Shown here in pieces: positions 36,801 to 47,563 of a stretch of DNA of 64,000 bases. Below the pieces are notes generated by a model. It had not been told where the DNA came from, did not search any database, and saw nothing but the letters and a program-made list of their open reading frames with translations. The DNA is from Takakia lepidozioides (Eukaryota; Streptophyta; Takakiopsida; Takakiales; Takakiaceae). The translations under genes and the position numbers were made by a program. Position 1 is the first letter of the stretch. Each line of letters begins with the position of its first letter. The stretch covers positions 19,346,001-19,410,000 of the forward strand of contig CM060734.1 of assembly GCA_030704615.1 (NCBI GenBank). The letters are read 5' to 3'.

Positions 36801-39800
36801 TATTCGTTAACCTTTTTTTGGTCTATACAAATGTTGTAAGGCCAACCAGAATCCAAAGAGATCCCAGAGAGAGAAATAAAATGACAGAAAAATGAGAAAT
36901 ACTTGACTCATTGCACAGCATCAAACTCAATGGTGAACTTCTACCCAACAGAGATAATGAAGAGCTACCAACCTTCTATAGCGGCCTCGAGTTTCATGAC
37001 AATGTTCTTTGCATTGTCAATTGCCATTTTGACAAATTCAATAAAGAAAGAGTCCGGGACATGACCAGCCGAAAGCAGGAGTATCAAATCTTTTGGAAGC
37101 TTCGCCTCTTTCGGCCATGAGCTGGAACCGGCAACATTTTACACAAAGCCACCATAACCAACCTTGAGACCCATATTCAAGATCCAAATTCGAGGTAAGA
37201 AAATCCAGTCAGCTTTGATGTGGCAACCATACCGGAACCATGCCAACCTTCATACATCTTGACAAGATGCTTGAAATCATCCACATTTAAGATCATGTGT
37301 AAATAAATGGGTGCATTCCAGTAACATCCCTATCAGCCATCTAAGACAACAATCGTGAAATCAATTGCTAGTTTAAATACCTTGTGGTCAGCAGCTCCAA
37401 TGAATCCTCGGTCATAAATCCATCAAGCCTGGAATCTGAATCCACCTTCAACATGGACCTTCGATACCGAATAGTCGGTGAAGTTAACTGCAGCCATACA
37501 AATCCAACAAGTATCTCAGGTTAACACACCATCTTCTTTCTCTACGTTGCAAGAATAAGTCAACATCTGACTAGATAAGAATTAATGAAAAACTATTCTT
37601 AAAATGTTCAAATAGTCTTCACTTGACACAAAAACAGATTACCGTGAGCTATAGACATTAACTACTGAACTTCTATGTCTCTGTTCTGGATTTTCTCTTA
37701 CTCTCTTCTCAGCATCTATAAAGACTCCCCCAATTAAGATGTGCAGATTGATGTAACAGCAAGGTAGATGTGTACTGCATGGAGGCATCCCTTCGCATTG
37801 AATGATATCCCTCAACATCCAGAACTATTCCAACTTCAGATGACTGTCAAAAACCGCCTCACCAGTTGCAAGAACTTGAGCAATACCACTACCTATCTGC
37901 ACGCATACCCTGTAACCACCAGGTCCATTTCCAATAGGTATCGAGGAACTAATCATCGCATCTACAAAAGCATGAATCCTCATGCTTTCCTTAACACAAA
38001 CCTTGTAGTTAACTTGATAAGTACCCTTAATGGCCTTGCCTTTGGAGAACTGGCGGATCTGCAGCAGTGTCGGATATCCTTTCTGGATACACATTCATAA
38101 AAAGAGCATAAAAGCTATGTTAGTCCTGATTGTAAATCTTTTGCATTGAATTCAAAGACAATACACAAAAGCCTGCAACTGAGATGAAAGCGTAACACCA
38201 GGCAACTAAGGCAATTGGTTGGTTAGATTACACAATTGTTAACATTTCGAAGGTGAACAATTTAAGGAAAAAAATAGACCATATCCAAGACAAAGTGAAT
38301 GTCTATTTGAAGATTAAAAACAGCAAACAAACTTTTTGATGTCCGTGGGAAGCTCAAAGAGCTTATGGAACAAGAGAAACCAAGGCAAGGCAAAAAGTGG
38401 GGCCCTAAACAAGCCCTAAATCTTGTCTTCCATATTGAGCTGTTGATCACTCTTCAGAAGAGCATTGGCCAGCTGTACAGGTACTTCAACATTGCCAGGA
38501 ATCTTGCAGAAGACAAGCAAGGACCCCCACACCACAGCATGGCTTGATTGGCATTTTAAAAATGGAGTTCTTCGCCTCATGCAGGTTATTCTCTGGCACC
38601 AGTATTCACCATTTCTCTCACCTTTGATGTAAGTCTGAGAGCCTCACAAACATATGCCACCACGCATCTGTCGTCTTCATAAGAGAATGAAGAAATGTTC
38701 CTCAGTCTCAATCTACTGCTGGTCAAGCAGAACCGTTCAGCAGGTTGCAGTTTCCCCCATCTGCCTGTCTCCCATCCTGAGATGGTGGGATCCAACCCTG
38801 AATGGGAATCCCAATGCCCGTAATATTGATGTACAAAACAGCGCAAACCAGTAACTGGATTGTATGATTCTAACATTGGAGAAGACAAGGAAGGTATCGT
38901 GATAGAACTGCAGCTTGGTTGCAAGTGGGGGTTGGGATTTCCAGGTTCGCTGGACATGGAGTTCCATCAGCTCTTGCCTAATCTGTTTGTTGCTGTCATG
39001 TTTGGAAGAAATTTCCAGACCTTGTGGATTTTGGGCTAGTAGGAGTAACACATGCTGTGTCGATTCAAGCATATCAACATGTCCTTGAACCTTCTGATTT
39101 GGGCCAGGCATGGACTGGTAACTGCTTGGGGGGCAGAGATCTCAGCCTTGTAAGGAAGATGAAATGAAATGAAATGGTACTTTATAACGTCCGCGGAAAG
39201 CTCAAAAAGCTTATGGGACAAAATGGAAAAAACAAGAGAGGAAACAAAAACCAGAGCCAAACAAGAGCCAAAAGAAACTACTGCTCAAGGGATTGTCTGA
39301 GGGTCAAGGCCTCATGCAGGTAAGCTGCCAAACATTTCTGATCCTCATAGTGGAAGACTTCAGTGAGAGATTGAGTTCCACGAAATAGACAGTGGAATCT
39401 CCCACGGATCTCATAATATAGAGGGCAATAAAAGAAGGAAGTGTTGTTCAGTTTCAATTTCCTGGCTGCGCCCGGTGCAAGCTTTAAATCGAAGGGGTAT
39501 GCAAGCAAATTCAGCATGTAAAATCAGACATGGTAAAAGAAGGAACTACAAGTCCGCATCAACTGATGAGACATAAAAGAATGATACATGAAAGAGGAGA
39601 AATGAAATGAATTGGTGCTTTACAACGTCCGCGGAAAGCTCATAGAGCTTATGGGACAAAATGGAAAGAAAAACATGAGAAATGAAATGAAATGAAATGG
39701 TGCTTTATAACGTCCACGGAAAGCTCATAGAGCTTATGGGACAAAATGGAAGAAAACGTGAGAGAGGAACAAATCCAGAAACCAAGAATAACAATTAATG

Positions 39801-42800
39801 TTCTGGCGATTGTCTAAGGGTGAAGGCCTCGTGCAGAGGCTGCCAAGTTTTTGATCCTCATAGTGGAAGACATCAGTGAGAGTTTGGGTTCCACTGAATA
39901 AACAGTGGAATCTCCCACGGATCTCGTAGTATAGAGGGCAGTAGAAGAAGAAGTGTTCTTCAGTTTCAATTTCCTGGCTGCGCCCTATGCAAGCTGGACA
40001 TAGGCGGTCCTCCCGTTGCAGGTTTTCCCATCCGCCAGTCTCTATCCGTAGGTTGTGGGAACCCACCCTGAACCGCCCCAATGCCCTCAGGAGGGAAGGA
40101 GATAAGGATGCTGAAAGGTAATTTGGTCTCGAGATTCTATCATCACGGAGCACCAAGAATGTCTCTCGATAGAAGTGGAGCTTTGTCGTGAGATTGGGTA
40201 GCTTCCAAGTTCTCTTGACATGTAATTCCATAAGCTCTCTCCTAATGAGTCTGTTGCGGTCATGTCTGGATGTGATGTCCACCTCATCTGGATTCATTGG
40301 TAATAGGAAAGCAGTAGAGAGTCCGTTGCGTTGAAATAAACTGTCCACTCGAGCATACCAGGAGTTCCTGAAACCTGCAGCTTTGAGCCTCATAGATGTT
40401 GTGAGGGCCCTTGCCACGAGCCCCTTTGGGTGGAAGGGCCTGTAATCTATGGAGAAAGATTGTAAGCCAGAAGAGGGCCTCGGATTGCAATGGTACACAT
40501 GTGAACTCTGCACCTAGGATCTGAGATGGAGTTGTGCTCCTGGCGCCAAGCATTGCTTGGAGAAAAGATGACTGTAATGGTTCCAGATTCTTTTCCCACC
40601 AGGAGACAGGGACACCAGGTGCCCAGAACTCACAACCATAGATGGTAGCAGGGCTGACGACGGTGTCAAACAGCCACTTTTTGGTCGGGGGATGACGCAG
40701 ATGTATTTGCTTGCATTTGGCCTGAAGGCGGATGGAGGCCGCCTTACCTTTAGTCAATGTGAGAGAAAACAGGAAACCAGAGTCAGAGATAAGAACTATT
40801 GTTCGAGTGATTGTCTAAGGGTGAATGCCTCGTGCAGGTAGGCTGCCAAGCATTTCTGATCTTCATAGTGAAAGACCTCAGTGAGAGATGGGATTCCACG
40901 GAATAGACAATGGAATCTAACACGGATCTCATAGTATAGAGGGCAATAGAAGAAGAAGTGTTCTTCAGTTTCAATTTCGTGGTTGCGCCCTGTGCAAGCT
41001 GGAAAAGGAGAAAGAGAAATGAAATGAAATGAAATGGTGCTTTATAAGAGAAACTTGAAAACATCCACAGTAAGTTGAAAGAGCTATTAGGAGAAAGATA
41101 GCAGGATACAGGTAATGAAATGATCCTTGAATGTATGTGGGAAGCTCAAAGAGCTCATGGGACAAGGGAAAGCATGAAACAAGAGTGGGGCCCTCCACAA
41201 GCAGCCCACTACTGCGGATCCCATAGTAGGCAGGACTGTAATGAAATTGGATACAGTCCACAGGAAGCTCAAGAGCTTATGAGGACGAAATGAAATGGAA
41301 CTTCTGCAGAACGTCTAAAACGGCTGCAGAAAGCTCAAAGAGCTTATGGGACAAAAGGAAAACAAGAAACAAGAAAGAGAAATGAAATGAAATGAAATGG
41401 TACTTTAGAACGGCCACAAACAGCCCAAAAGCAACTAACGCTGAAGGAATTGTCCGAAAGAGTCAATGCTTCATGCAGGTGAGCTGCCAAGCATTTCTGA
41501 TCCTTGTTATGGAAGACCTCTGTGCGAGATTCGGTATCCCAGAACAGACAGTTGAATCTCCCACGGATCTCAATAGTATAAAGGGCAGCGAAAGAAGAAA
41601 TGTTCTTCACTTTCAAATTGGGGCATTTTCCACCTACGAGGTCTCTATCCACAGACTGTGGGAGGCCACCCCGAACCTCCCCAATGCCTTAGAGGATAGG
41701 GAGATAGAGCTGCAGACAGGTATCTAGGCCACAAGATCCTGTTGACAAAGAACCAAGAAGGACTTCCGATAGAATTGTTGTTGGAGTGGCTGGTTTCCAT
41801 GTCTGCCTGACCTGCAGTTCCATAAGTTCTCTTCTGATGCATCTGTTGCCGTCCTGTTTGGACGCAATATCCAACCCCTTAAAGGAGAGTCCGTTGCGCT
41901 CAAAAAAGCTGGATACCCGAGCATACCATCAGCACTTGAAACCAGCCGTTTTGAGCCCGATAGATGCTGTGAGGTCCCGGCCTGTCAACCCCTTGGGTGG
42001 AGGGGCTTGTAACCTTGTCAGAAAGATTGTAAGCCGGAAGATGGGCTCGGGTTTGAAGTGGGATGCATACAAATTCCGCACATAGAATTTGTGATGGTGT
42101 TTTCCCTCTAGCTCCGAGCATTCGGAGGAAGGACGATTGCAGCGGTTCCAGATTCTTTTCCCACCAGGAAACTGGGACACCAGTTGCCCAGAACTCTCAG
42201 CCATAATTGGCGGCAGGGGTGACAAAGGAGTTGAAGAGCCACTTTCGGTGGGGTGGTTCAATGTGGAAAGTAGCAAGGCTGGAGTTTAGCAGGGTCCAGT
42301 GCAAGATAGACCACTTCTGCTGTTGTCGGGTTTCAGTGTGGAAAGTAGCAAGGCTGGCACCCAGAGGGTTCTGGCACCAGAGTGTTTATTTGCATTTAGC
42401 CTGAAGGCATATGGAGGCAGCCTTGCCCTTGGTCAATCTGTCCATAGCAGGTGATACAAACTGAGATTTGAGTGAGTGGATAACCAGCCCCAGGTATGGG
42501 CACAAATTCACGAATTGGTCCCCCATCCAAAGGCACCCTCCAACTCCATTATTCCTTGCAATGTATCCTTCCAAAGCATCTATATAGATGCCAATAGGGT
42601 GAAATGAAATGAAATGGTGCTTTAGAACGTCCGCGGAAAGCTCATAGAGCTTATGGGACAAAATGGAAGAAAACATGAGAGGTGAAATGAAATGAAATGA
42701 AATGGTGCTTTATAACGTCCGCGGAAAGCTCGTAGAGCTTATGGGACAAAATGGAAGAAAACATGAGAGAGGAACAAATCCAGAAACCACAATTAATGTT

Positions 42801-45800
42801 CTAGCGATTGTCTAAGGGTGAAGGCCTCGTGTAGGTAGGCTGCCACGCATTTTTGATCCTCATAGTGAAAGACATCAGTGAGAGTTTGGGTTCCACTGAA
42901 TAAACAGTGAAATCTCCCACGGATCTCGTAGTATAGAGGGCAGTAGAAGAAGAAGTGTTCTTCAGTTTCAATTTCCTTGCTGCGCCCTATGCAAGCTGGA
43001 CATAGGCGGTCCTCCCGTTGCAGGTTTTCCCATCTGCCAGTCTCTATCCGTAGGTTGTGGGAACCCACCCTGAGCCGCCCCAATGCCCTCAAGAGGGAAG
43101 GAGATAAGGGTGCTGAAAGGTAATTTGGTCTCAAGATTCTATCATCGCGGAGCACCAAGAATGTCTCTCGATAGAAGTGGAGCTTTGTCGTGAGATTGGG
43201 TAGCATCCAGGTTCTCTTGACATGTAATTCCATAAGCTCTCTCCGAATGAGTCTGTTGCGGTCATGTCTGGATGTGATGTCCACCTCATCTGGGTTCATT
43301 GGTAATAGGAAAGCAGTAGAAAGTCCGTTACGTTGAAATAAACTGTCCACTCGAGCATACCAGGAGTTCCTGAAACCTGCAGCTTTGAGCCTCATAGATA
43401 TTGTGAGGGCCCTTGCCACTAGCCCTTTGGGTGGAAGGGCCTGCAATCTATGGAGAAAGATTGTAAGCCTGAAGAGGGCCTCGGATTGCAATGGTACACA
43501 TGCGAACTCTGCACCTAGGATCTGAGATGGAGTTGTGCTCCTGGCGCCAAGCATTGCTTGGAGAAAAGATGACTGTAATGGTTCCAAATTCTTTTCCCAC
43601 CAGGAGACAGGGACACCAGGTGCCCAGAACTCACAACCATAGATGGTAGCAGGGCTGACGACGGTGTCAAACAGCCACTTTTTGGTCGGGGGATGCCGCA
43701 GATGTATTTGCTTGCATTTGGCCTGAAGGCGGACGGAGGCCGCCTTACCTTTAGTCAACCTGTCGAAGGCAGTGGCTGCAAAGTGAAACTTGGGGGAGTG
43801 GATAACCAGACCTAGGTACCGGTATGATTTCACGATCTCAATTTCCTGCTGGTTGAAGATGAATCTACGATCAGCCTGGCCATTGAAGACCATGATCTTG
43901 GTCTTGCTAAGATTGACCTGCATCCCATAGTCTTTGCAGAACTGTTCCAAAATTTTGAGATGGCGTTGCAGAAAGACCGGGGATTGTGCCAAAAGGGCAA
44001 CATCATCAGCATAGAGGAGATCTGATTGGGTTGGTCCCCCATCCAATGGGACCCCAGCCCCATGGTTTTTTGATATGTAATTCTCCAAGGCGTCAATGTA
44101 GATCCCGAACAGGGTAGGTGAAAGGGGGCAGCCCTGTTTGACTCCAATGTTGCTGTGGATCTCGGCTGAGAATTCACCAGCGACGTTGACCATGCCAGTG
44201 ACAATCTCATACATAGAAGAGATGCCACAAAGGATGTCTGGAGGGACTTCCACTCTATGGAGCCGTTGGAAGAGAAGGTCCCGAGGAACTGAATCAAAGG
44301 CTTTGTGAAAGTCCACGAAGCAAACATAGACCATTCTTTTGTCATAGCGTGCACTTTCCACCATAACTTGAAGAGTGAAGATGTGGTCAAGGATCGGTTT
44401 CGACGGAAACCAGCCTGTCCCTCAGCACGAATGCGAGAGTACTCAGCCCAATCATCCAGTTCCATGGCCACTACTGCCCCAAACAGTTTAGCAAGTAATG
44501 AGGACACCATGATAGTACGATAGTTTGTCGGTGCGAGCCTGTCACCGCTCTTAAAAAGTGGGTGGATGATGCTCTTTGTCCACTCTGTTGGAAAGCCCCG
44601 TTGCACCACCTCATTGAAGAGGTTAGCTGTAAAAGGGGCTAAAGTAGGTGCAGCATGCTTGATGAATTCACTCTGAAGTCCTGAAATGTCCACCGCTCTG
44701 CCATTTTGCAGCTTCTTGATTGCCTTACTGACATTGGCTGTAGTAAAGAGAGAGAAGTGAAGGGCAGTCCAAAGAGAGAGGAACCCTCCACAAGCAGCCC
44801 AAAAGTTACTATTGCTCAAGGGATTGTCAAAAGAATGTCAAAATTCATAACGTACATGGGAAGCTCAAAGAGGTTGAGACAAAGCAAATAGAAAACAAGA
44901 CAGAAAGGAGCTTGCAGGATTGAATCTAAGATAGTCTCAGAGGACAAGATAACTTTAAATATTTCTTGAATAGCAGTGAGTACTCCCTGCTGACTATGCA
45001 CATAAGATAGCCAGGGATTACAGGGGATGGTCACTCAGGACGATGCCCCATCATAAAAAAATGTAACCAGGGACAGGAAATGACTATGTTAGTGTGGACA
45101 GATTTCAGAAACTTCAACATCAACAGTTGAGGCAGGCAGCAAAGAGCAAAGATAGTCTAGGTCATCCCAGTAACATTACTGTGTATTTGAATATCCAGTG
45201 GCATACACACCTGTCTTCCGAAAGCGTTAGACTCTTTGCCTTTGAAGATAGAAGTGGGACACTTGCGTGCCAAACATGGAGAAATCTCGCCGGCACCATC
45301 AGTATGGGAGAGCATATTCCCTGACTCATCCGAGGTCTGCGAGGGCCATGATGGTACCAACCCAAAAGAACAGACAAGTGGAGCTCAATGAGACAAGTGA
45401 GACCATGGTCAACAGCAACACTCTACATTTGAGATAACATGTACCCCTAGCAGAAACTTGTCAAACAAGCTTGATGCATTTCAGGAAGTTCCACTGGGAC
45501 CCAGTGCTTGCTAAGATAACTTGCTGCACAAAATTTCCGGGAGTGCTTTCAAGGGAAAATGAGTGCAGCAAAAAAATAATACCAGCAAAATTCATGTAAA
45601 TGGAGAAAAGAAACTTTTGTCATGCGAAATGCAGCTAGAAAGGACTACATTACCTGGCTAAGCCTGTCAGAAATCTCCTCAATATTGACATTTTCCAAGT
45701 CAATGTCTATAGAAATGGAATTGGATAGTGCAAGTGCCAACCTGGATATGAATTTGATCAGTTCTGCAATGATGAGACACAAAAGAAAAGAAAAAGATAG

Positions 45801-46763
45801 AAAGGAGCTTTATGGTCCACAAGAACCTCAGACTAGAACTCAAGTCCCTCCTGTAAACAGACGTAAAGTCATCTCTCTCGTCATGAAGAATGTCTGTCAA
45901 GGATTGGCTGTCCCTGACAAGGCAGAAGTAGCAACCTCTGATTTTATAGCAAATTCACATGCAGAAAATAATGACAGAGAAGAAATGAAATGATACTTTA
46001 TAACATCCACAGAAAGCTCAAAGGGCTTATGGGACGAGAGAAAAGTTACTGTATTTAGTCGTCACATTCTCAAAGCAACACAAACACGAAAACTGACAGC
46101 ATTGAACATTATTCTGCTTCCCCTATGCTCAGGCACATATGGCCATCTTAGCCTGTTGTTGCCTTGCACACAATGGCCAGAATAACACGCATCTGATTGG
46201 TAGCTTGCACAGCTGGAGCCAGCTGCGCAATGGCAGTTTTCATATAAGGTGAAAGTAAAATCAGACAATTGACCATCTCATCCAGCTCTTTGTGCGCCCA
46301 TTCTCCACCGTGCTGCCCATTCCCTAGTCTGACCAAATGGCTGCAGACTCTGCAGGCCACCCTGCTGCACAAAGGAAATCTAATAGAAAAGCACTAGCTC
46401 TCTCTGTGGGTAGGCAGAGAAAAGCACCTCCATAAAGAAAAACCAATCAGCATTCATCCTCACTAAGAGAGTGACTGCTCGATGTACCATAGCTACAAAA
46501 GACTTCTAGAGTATGGATAATCACAATGTTTTAGGGATCAAAATCGGTCAGACCCAATCCATGTGCAAGCAATCAAATGGTGAAAAACCCAATTTACCTG
46601 ACAGCAAATTTGGCCAAGCTTGAGATGGAGAGAATGTGCATAATGAGGCATTGTGCAGCAAGAATCCTCTTGACATATCTGAAGCCAGGGTCTTCCAAGT
46701 CCACATCCGCCAGAGACAGGGTACAGACAAAGTAGCACCTCACTGACCGTGTCATATCAGAAT
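27821..46763 (-). CDS. RNA-dependent RNA polymerase, RDR3/4/5 (gamma)-like, 5' exons missing
   Basis: Enzyme class that copies RNA templates into double-stranded RNA, feeding small-RNA silencing. Exons: 46763-46598, 45741-45654, 45336-45211, 38082-38002, 37487-37381, 37121-36973, 34696-34498, 32675-32450, 32252-32104, 31061-30905, 30290-30101, 28962-28805, 28081-27821. All phases agree to the stop (684 codons). Motifs in order: [107 protein letters not shown]; catalytic [64 protein letters not shown]. The GTADPTG stretch is the gamma-type form. One intron has a GC donor (32,444-32,449). Introns hold many LINE copies, 7 kb in one intron alone. Full gamma RDRs are roughly 900-1,000 residues, so some 250-300 N-terminal residues are unaccounted for. 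A short exon between 36,973 and 34,696 could have been missed. Confidence 0.88.
28153..28250 (-). mobile_element. LINE-A 3' end in an RDR intron
   Basis: TTTCA-unit tail (seen as GAAATGAAATGAAATGG), then GTCCGCCGAAAGCTCATAG and GGGACAAAATGG. Truncated to about 100 bases. Lies about 70 bases upstream (in gene direction) of the last RDR exon. Confidence 0.8.
29290..29760 (+). mobile_element. two degenerate LINE-A 3' fragments, plus orientation
   Basis: Plus-strand pieces: at about 29,300-29,375 GAGCTTTCCATGGATGTTAT, and at 29,400-29,750 a decayed end of the LINE protein (codons for [20 protein letters not shown] in one frame) followed by GAGCTGTCCGAGGACATTCT and TTTCATTTC. Opposite in orientation to the host RDR gene. 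Confidence 0.65.
31160..31345 (-). mobile_element. degenerate LINE-A 3' fragment
   Basis: GAAGCTTTATAATGTCC and AAGCTCAAAGAGCTCAAGG match the family's 3' untranslated consensus with many substitutions. Old copy in an RDR intron. Confidence 0.55.
31416..31720 (-). mobile_element. LINE-A 3' fragment
   Basis: Tail of four or five TTTCA units (as GAAATGAAATGAAATGAAAT), the untranslated GTCCGCGGAAAGGTCATAG, then the C-terminal codons ([20 protein letters not shown]) up to SGTQTLTDV, where it is truncated near 31,635-31,650. Confidence 0.8.
33013..34262 (+). mobile_element. LINE-A copy, 3' part of ORF2, long open frame
   Basis: Plus-oriented, 5'-truncated within the reverse-transcriptase region (first recognisable residues [15 protein letters not shown]). 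One open frame runs to the stop at 34,161. It ends with the zinc motif [17 protein letters not shown] (C-x2-C-x11-H-x4-C) and [14 protein letters not shown]. Then the untranslated TTTCCGCGGACGTTATGAAG and a short TTTCA tail. Opposite to the RDR gene. Near-identical in protein sequence to the 42.7-44.7 kb copy except between HDR and [10 protein letters not shown], where a -2 and a +2 indel bracket about 35 out-of-frame codons. Confidence 0.9.
35095..36790 (-). mobile_element. LINE-B copy, degenerate, with RT fragment
   Basis: The low end matches other LINE-B 3' parts (CTCATAAGAGG, CTTACCTTGG-type words, ATTGTCATCGGGCATTGACA). Further 5' on the minus strand is a reverse-transcriptase piece, [18 protein letters not shown], the conserved QGC-LSPLLF motif. 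Many frame breaks. In an RDR intron and in the gene's orientation. Confidence 0.65.
38325..39112 (-). mobile_element. LINE-A copy, old and rearranged
   Basis: The end signature GTCCGTGGGAAGCTCAAAGA near 38,340 is followed on the minus strand by decayed C-terminal coding ([20 protein letters not shown]) and, further 5', [20 protein letters not shown] and [20 protein letters not shown]. Frame breaks throughout. First of the nested LINE block filling the 7-kb RDR intron. Confidence 0.7.
39155..39510 (-). mobile_element. LINE-A 3' fragment
   Basis: TTTCA tail (GATGAAATGAAATGAAATGG), GTCCGCGGAAAGCTC, then [20 protein letters not shown] and an upstream piece of the zinc-motif region ([18 protein letters not shown]), truncated near 39,480. 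Confidence 0.85.
39598..40760 (-). mobile_element. LINE-A copy plus an abutting 3' end
   Basis: A bare 3' end occupies 39,598-39,683; directly behind it is a longer copy (39,684-40,760) with C-terminal half of ORF2, including [16 protein letters not shown] and [18 protein letters not shown]. One frame break near 40,420-40,430 ([10 protein letters not shown] replaces KGLVARALT) and a small deletion near the C-terminus (FHYEDQKLG) interrupt the reading frame. High similarity to the 33.0 and 42.7 kb copies indicates a young insertion. Confidence 0.88.
40761..42598 (-). mobile_element. stack of older LINE-A fragments
   Basis: At least three pieces: 40,780-41,005 (C-terminal codons, LRQSLEQ region), a bare TTTCA tail at 41,016-41,046, decayed ends at 41,100-41,390, and a diverged copy to about 42,598 with [18 protein letters not shown]-like and [20 protein letters not shown] coding. 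The last piece shows an internal duplication near 42,210-42,370 (TGGAAAGTAGCAAGGCTGG twice, about 80 bases apart). Confidence 0.7.
42599..42682 (-). mobile_element. LINE-A bare 3' end
   Basis: Only the tail and untranslated 3' sequence (about 84 bases), placed directly against the tail of the longer copy that follows; the two tails are separated by a few bases. Confidence 0.8.
42683..44755 (-). mobile_element. LINE-A longest copy: reverse transcriptase and C-terminal domain
   Basis: 5'-truncated non-LTR retrotransposon. The first 5' part (about 44,755-44,395) encodes [40 protein letters not shown] and [11 protein letters not shown] (RT motifs). At about 44,390-44,395 the frame shifts, and the rest, an open frame starting at 44,364 and ending at 42,793, encodes [35 protein letters not shown], the catalytic [12 protein letters not shown], a thumb region, and the C-x2-C-x11-H-x4-C motif. 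Then come GTCCGCGGAAAGCTCGTAG and the TTTCA tail. No ORF1 or endonuclease is present. The frameshift makes this copy non-autonomous. It sits in the RDR intron in the gene's orientation. Confidence 0.93.
44756..44905 (-). mobile_element. LINE-A 3' fragments upstream of the long copy
   Basis: CAAGGGATTGTCAAAAGAAT and ACGTACATGGGAAGCTCAAA match the C-terminal codons and the untranslated region of LINE-A with heavy divergence. Confidence 0.55.
45984..46050 (-). mobile_element. LINE-A 3' end remnant
   Basis: GAAATGAAATGATACTTTAT and ACATCCACAGAAAGCTCAAA; a worn tail and 3' end between two RDR exons. Confidence 0.65.
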
Positions 46764-47128
46764 CTGCTCCACACAAAAGCAGACATATTAGCTAAATACA
46801 TAACAGTCAAACAATGGTCTGCTAATAAAACCAACAAATTGATTCTCTCTTCTTTCAATCAAAGAGTGTGACGCTTGAAGAAACTTGCAACCCATGAATA
46901 CAATGTCATAGTAGGGCTTACAGAATCCCGCTTCTCGGTGGAGAAGTTTCATTGGATGATTGCAACTTAGTTGCCCCGCACTCCACGTGTTATGGAGCTC
47001 CAATATCCAATGAATCATAGATAGGAAATACCAACATTTCCTTCCAAAAAACCGGGTAGAAATCCTAAAGATATCTCCCGACAGGGCAAAGGCCACTAAG
47101 ATCTCCCTTAGTACATTTCCCTTAAAGG

Positions 47129-47563
47129 GTGAATAATTCATTGGTTAAAGGAACTCACATAGACAACTTTGCGAAGGACAATAAGAAAAGATGGATGCTT
47201 CCTTTTCTATCCCTCTTGATCGCCAAAGATGTTTTTGAAGAGATCCAGCTAGGGATTCTAATGGTCGGACACACCCATGAGGACATCGACGGCTTCTTCA
47301 GCTACCTTTCGAAGAAGCTAAAGGAACGAAGTACCTACATTCTTTCGGATTTGATGAGGTCATTCATGACCTCGCAAGATCTGCAGTTCATTCCACAGAT
47401 TATTCAGGAGGTTCCCGACTTCAAGAATTTTGTAAAGGGCTGTATTCTGGATGGAAAGGAGGCATTGGTCGGGATTTCGGAGATGCACATTTTCCGTTTT
47501 TTTAAGGATGCGGAGGGTTGGCCCGTCATGATGCAAGACAAGGAAATTATGGTTTGTGCTTAA
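47129..47563 (+). pseudogene. DUF7869-domain fragment
   Basis: An open frame of 144 codons with IDNFAKDNKKRWMLPFLSLL and then LGILMVGHTHEDIDGFFSYL, the signature of the DUF7869 family, an RNase-H-like domain found in many plant and animal proteins, often in mobile or repeated genes. The family's N-terminal part is absent and the upstream bases contain stops, so this is a fragment. It reads opposite to the RDR gene and begins about 365 bases from the most 5' RDR exon found. Confidence 0.65.
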
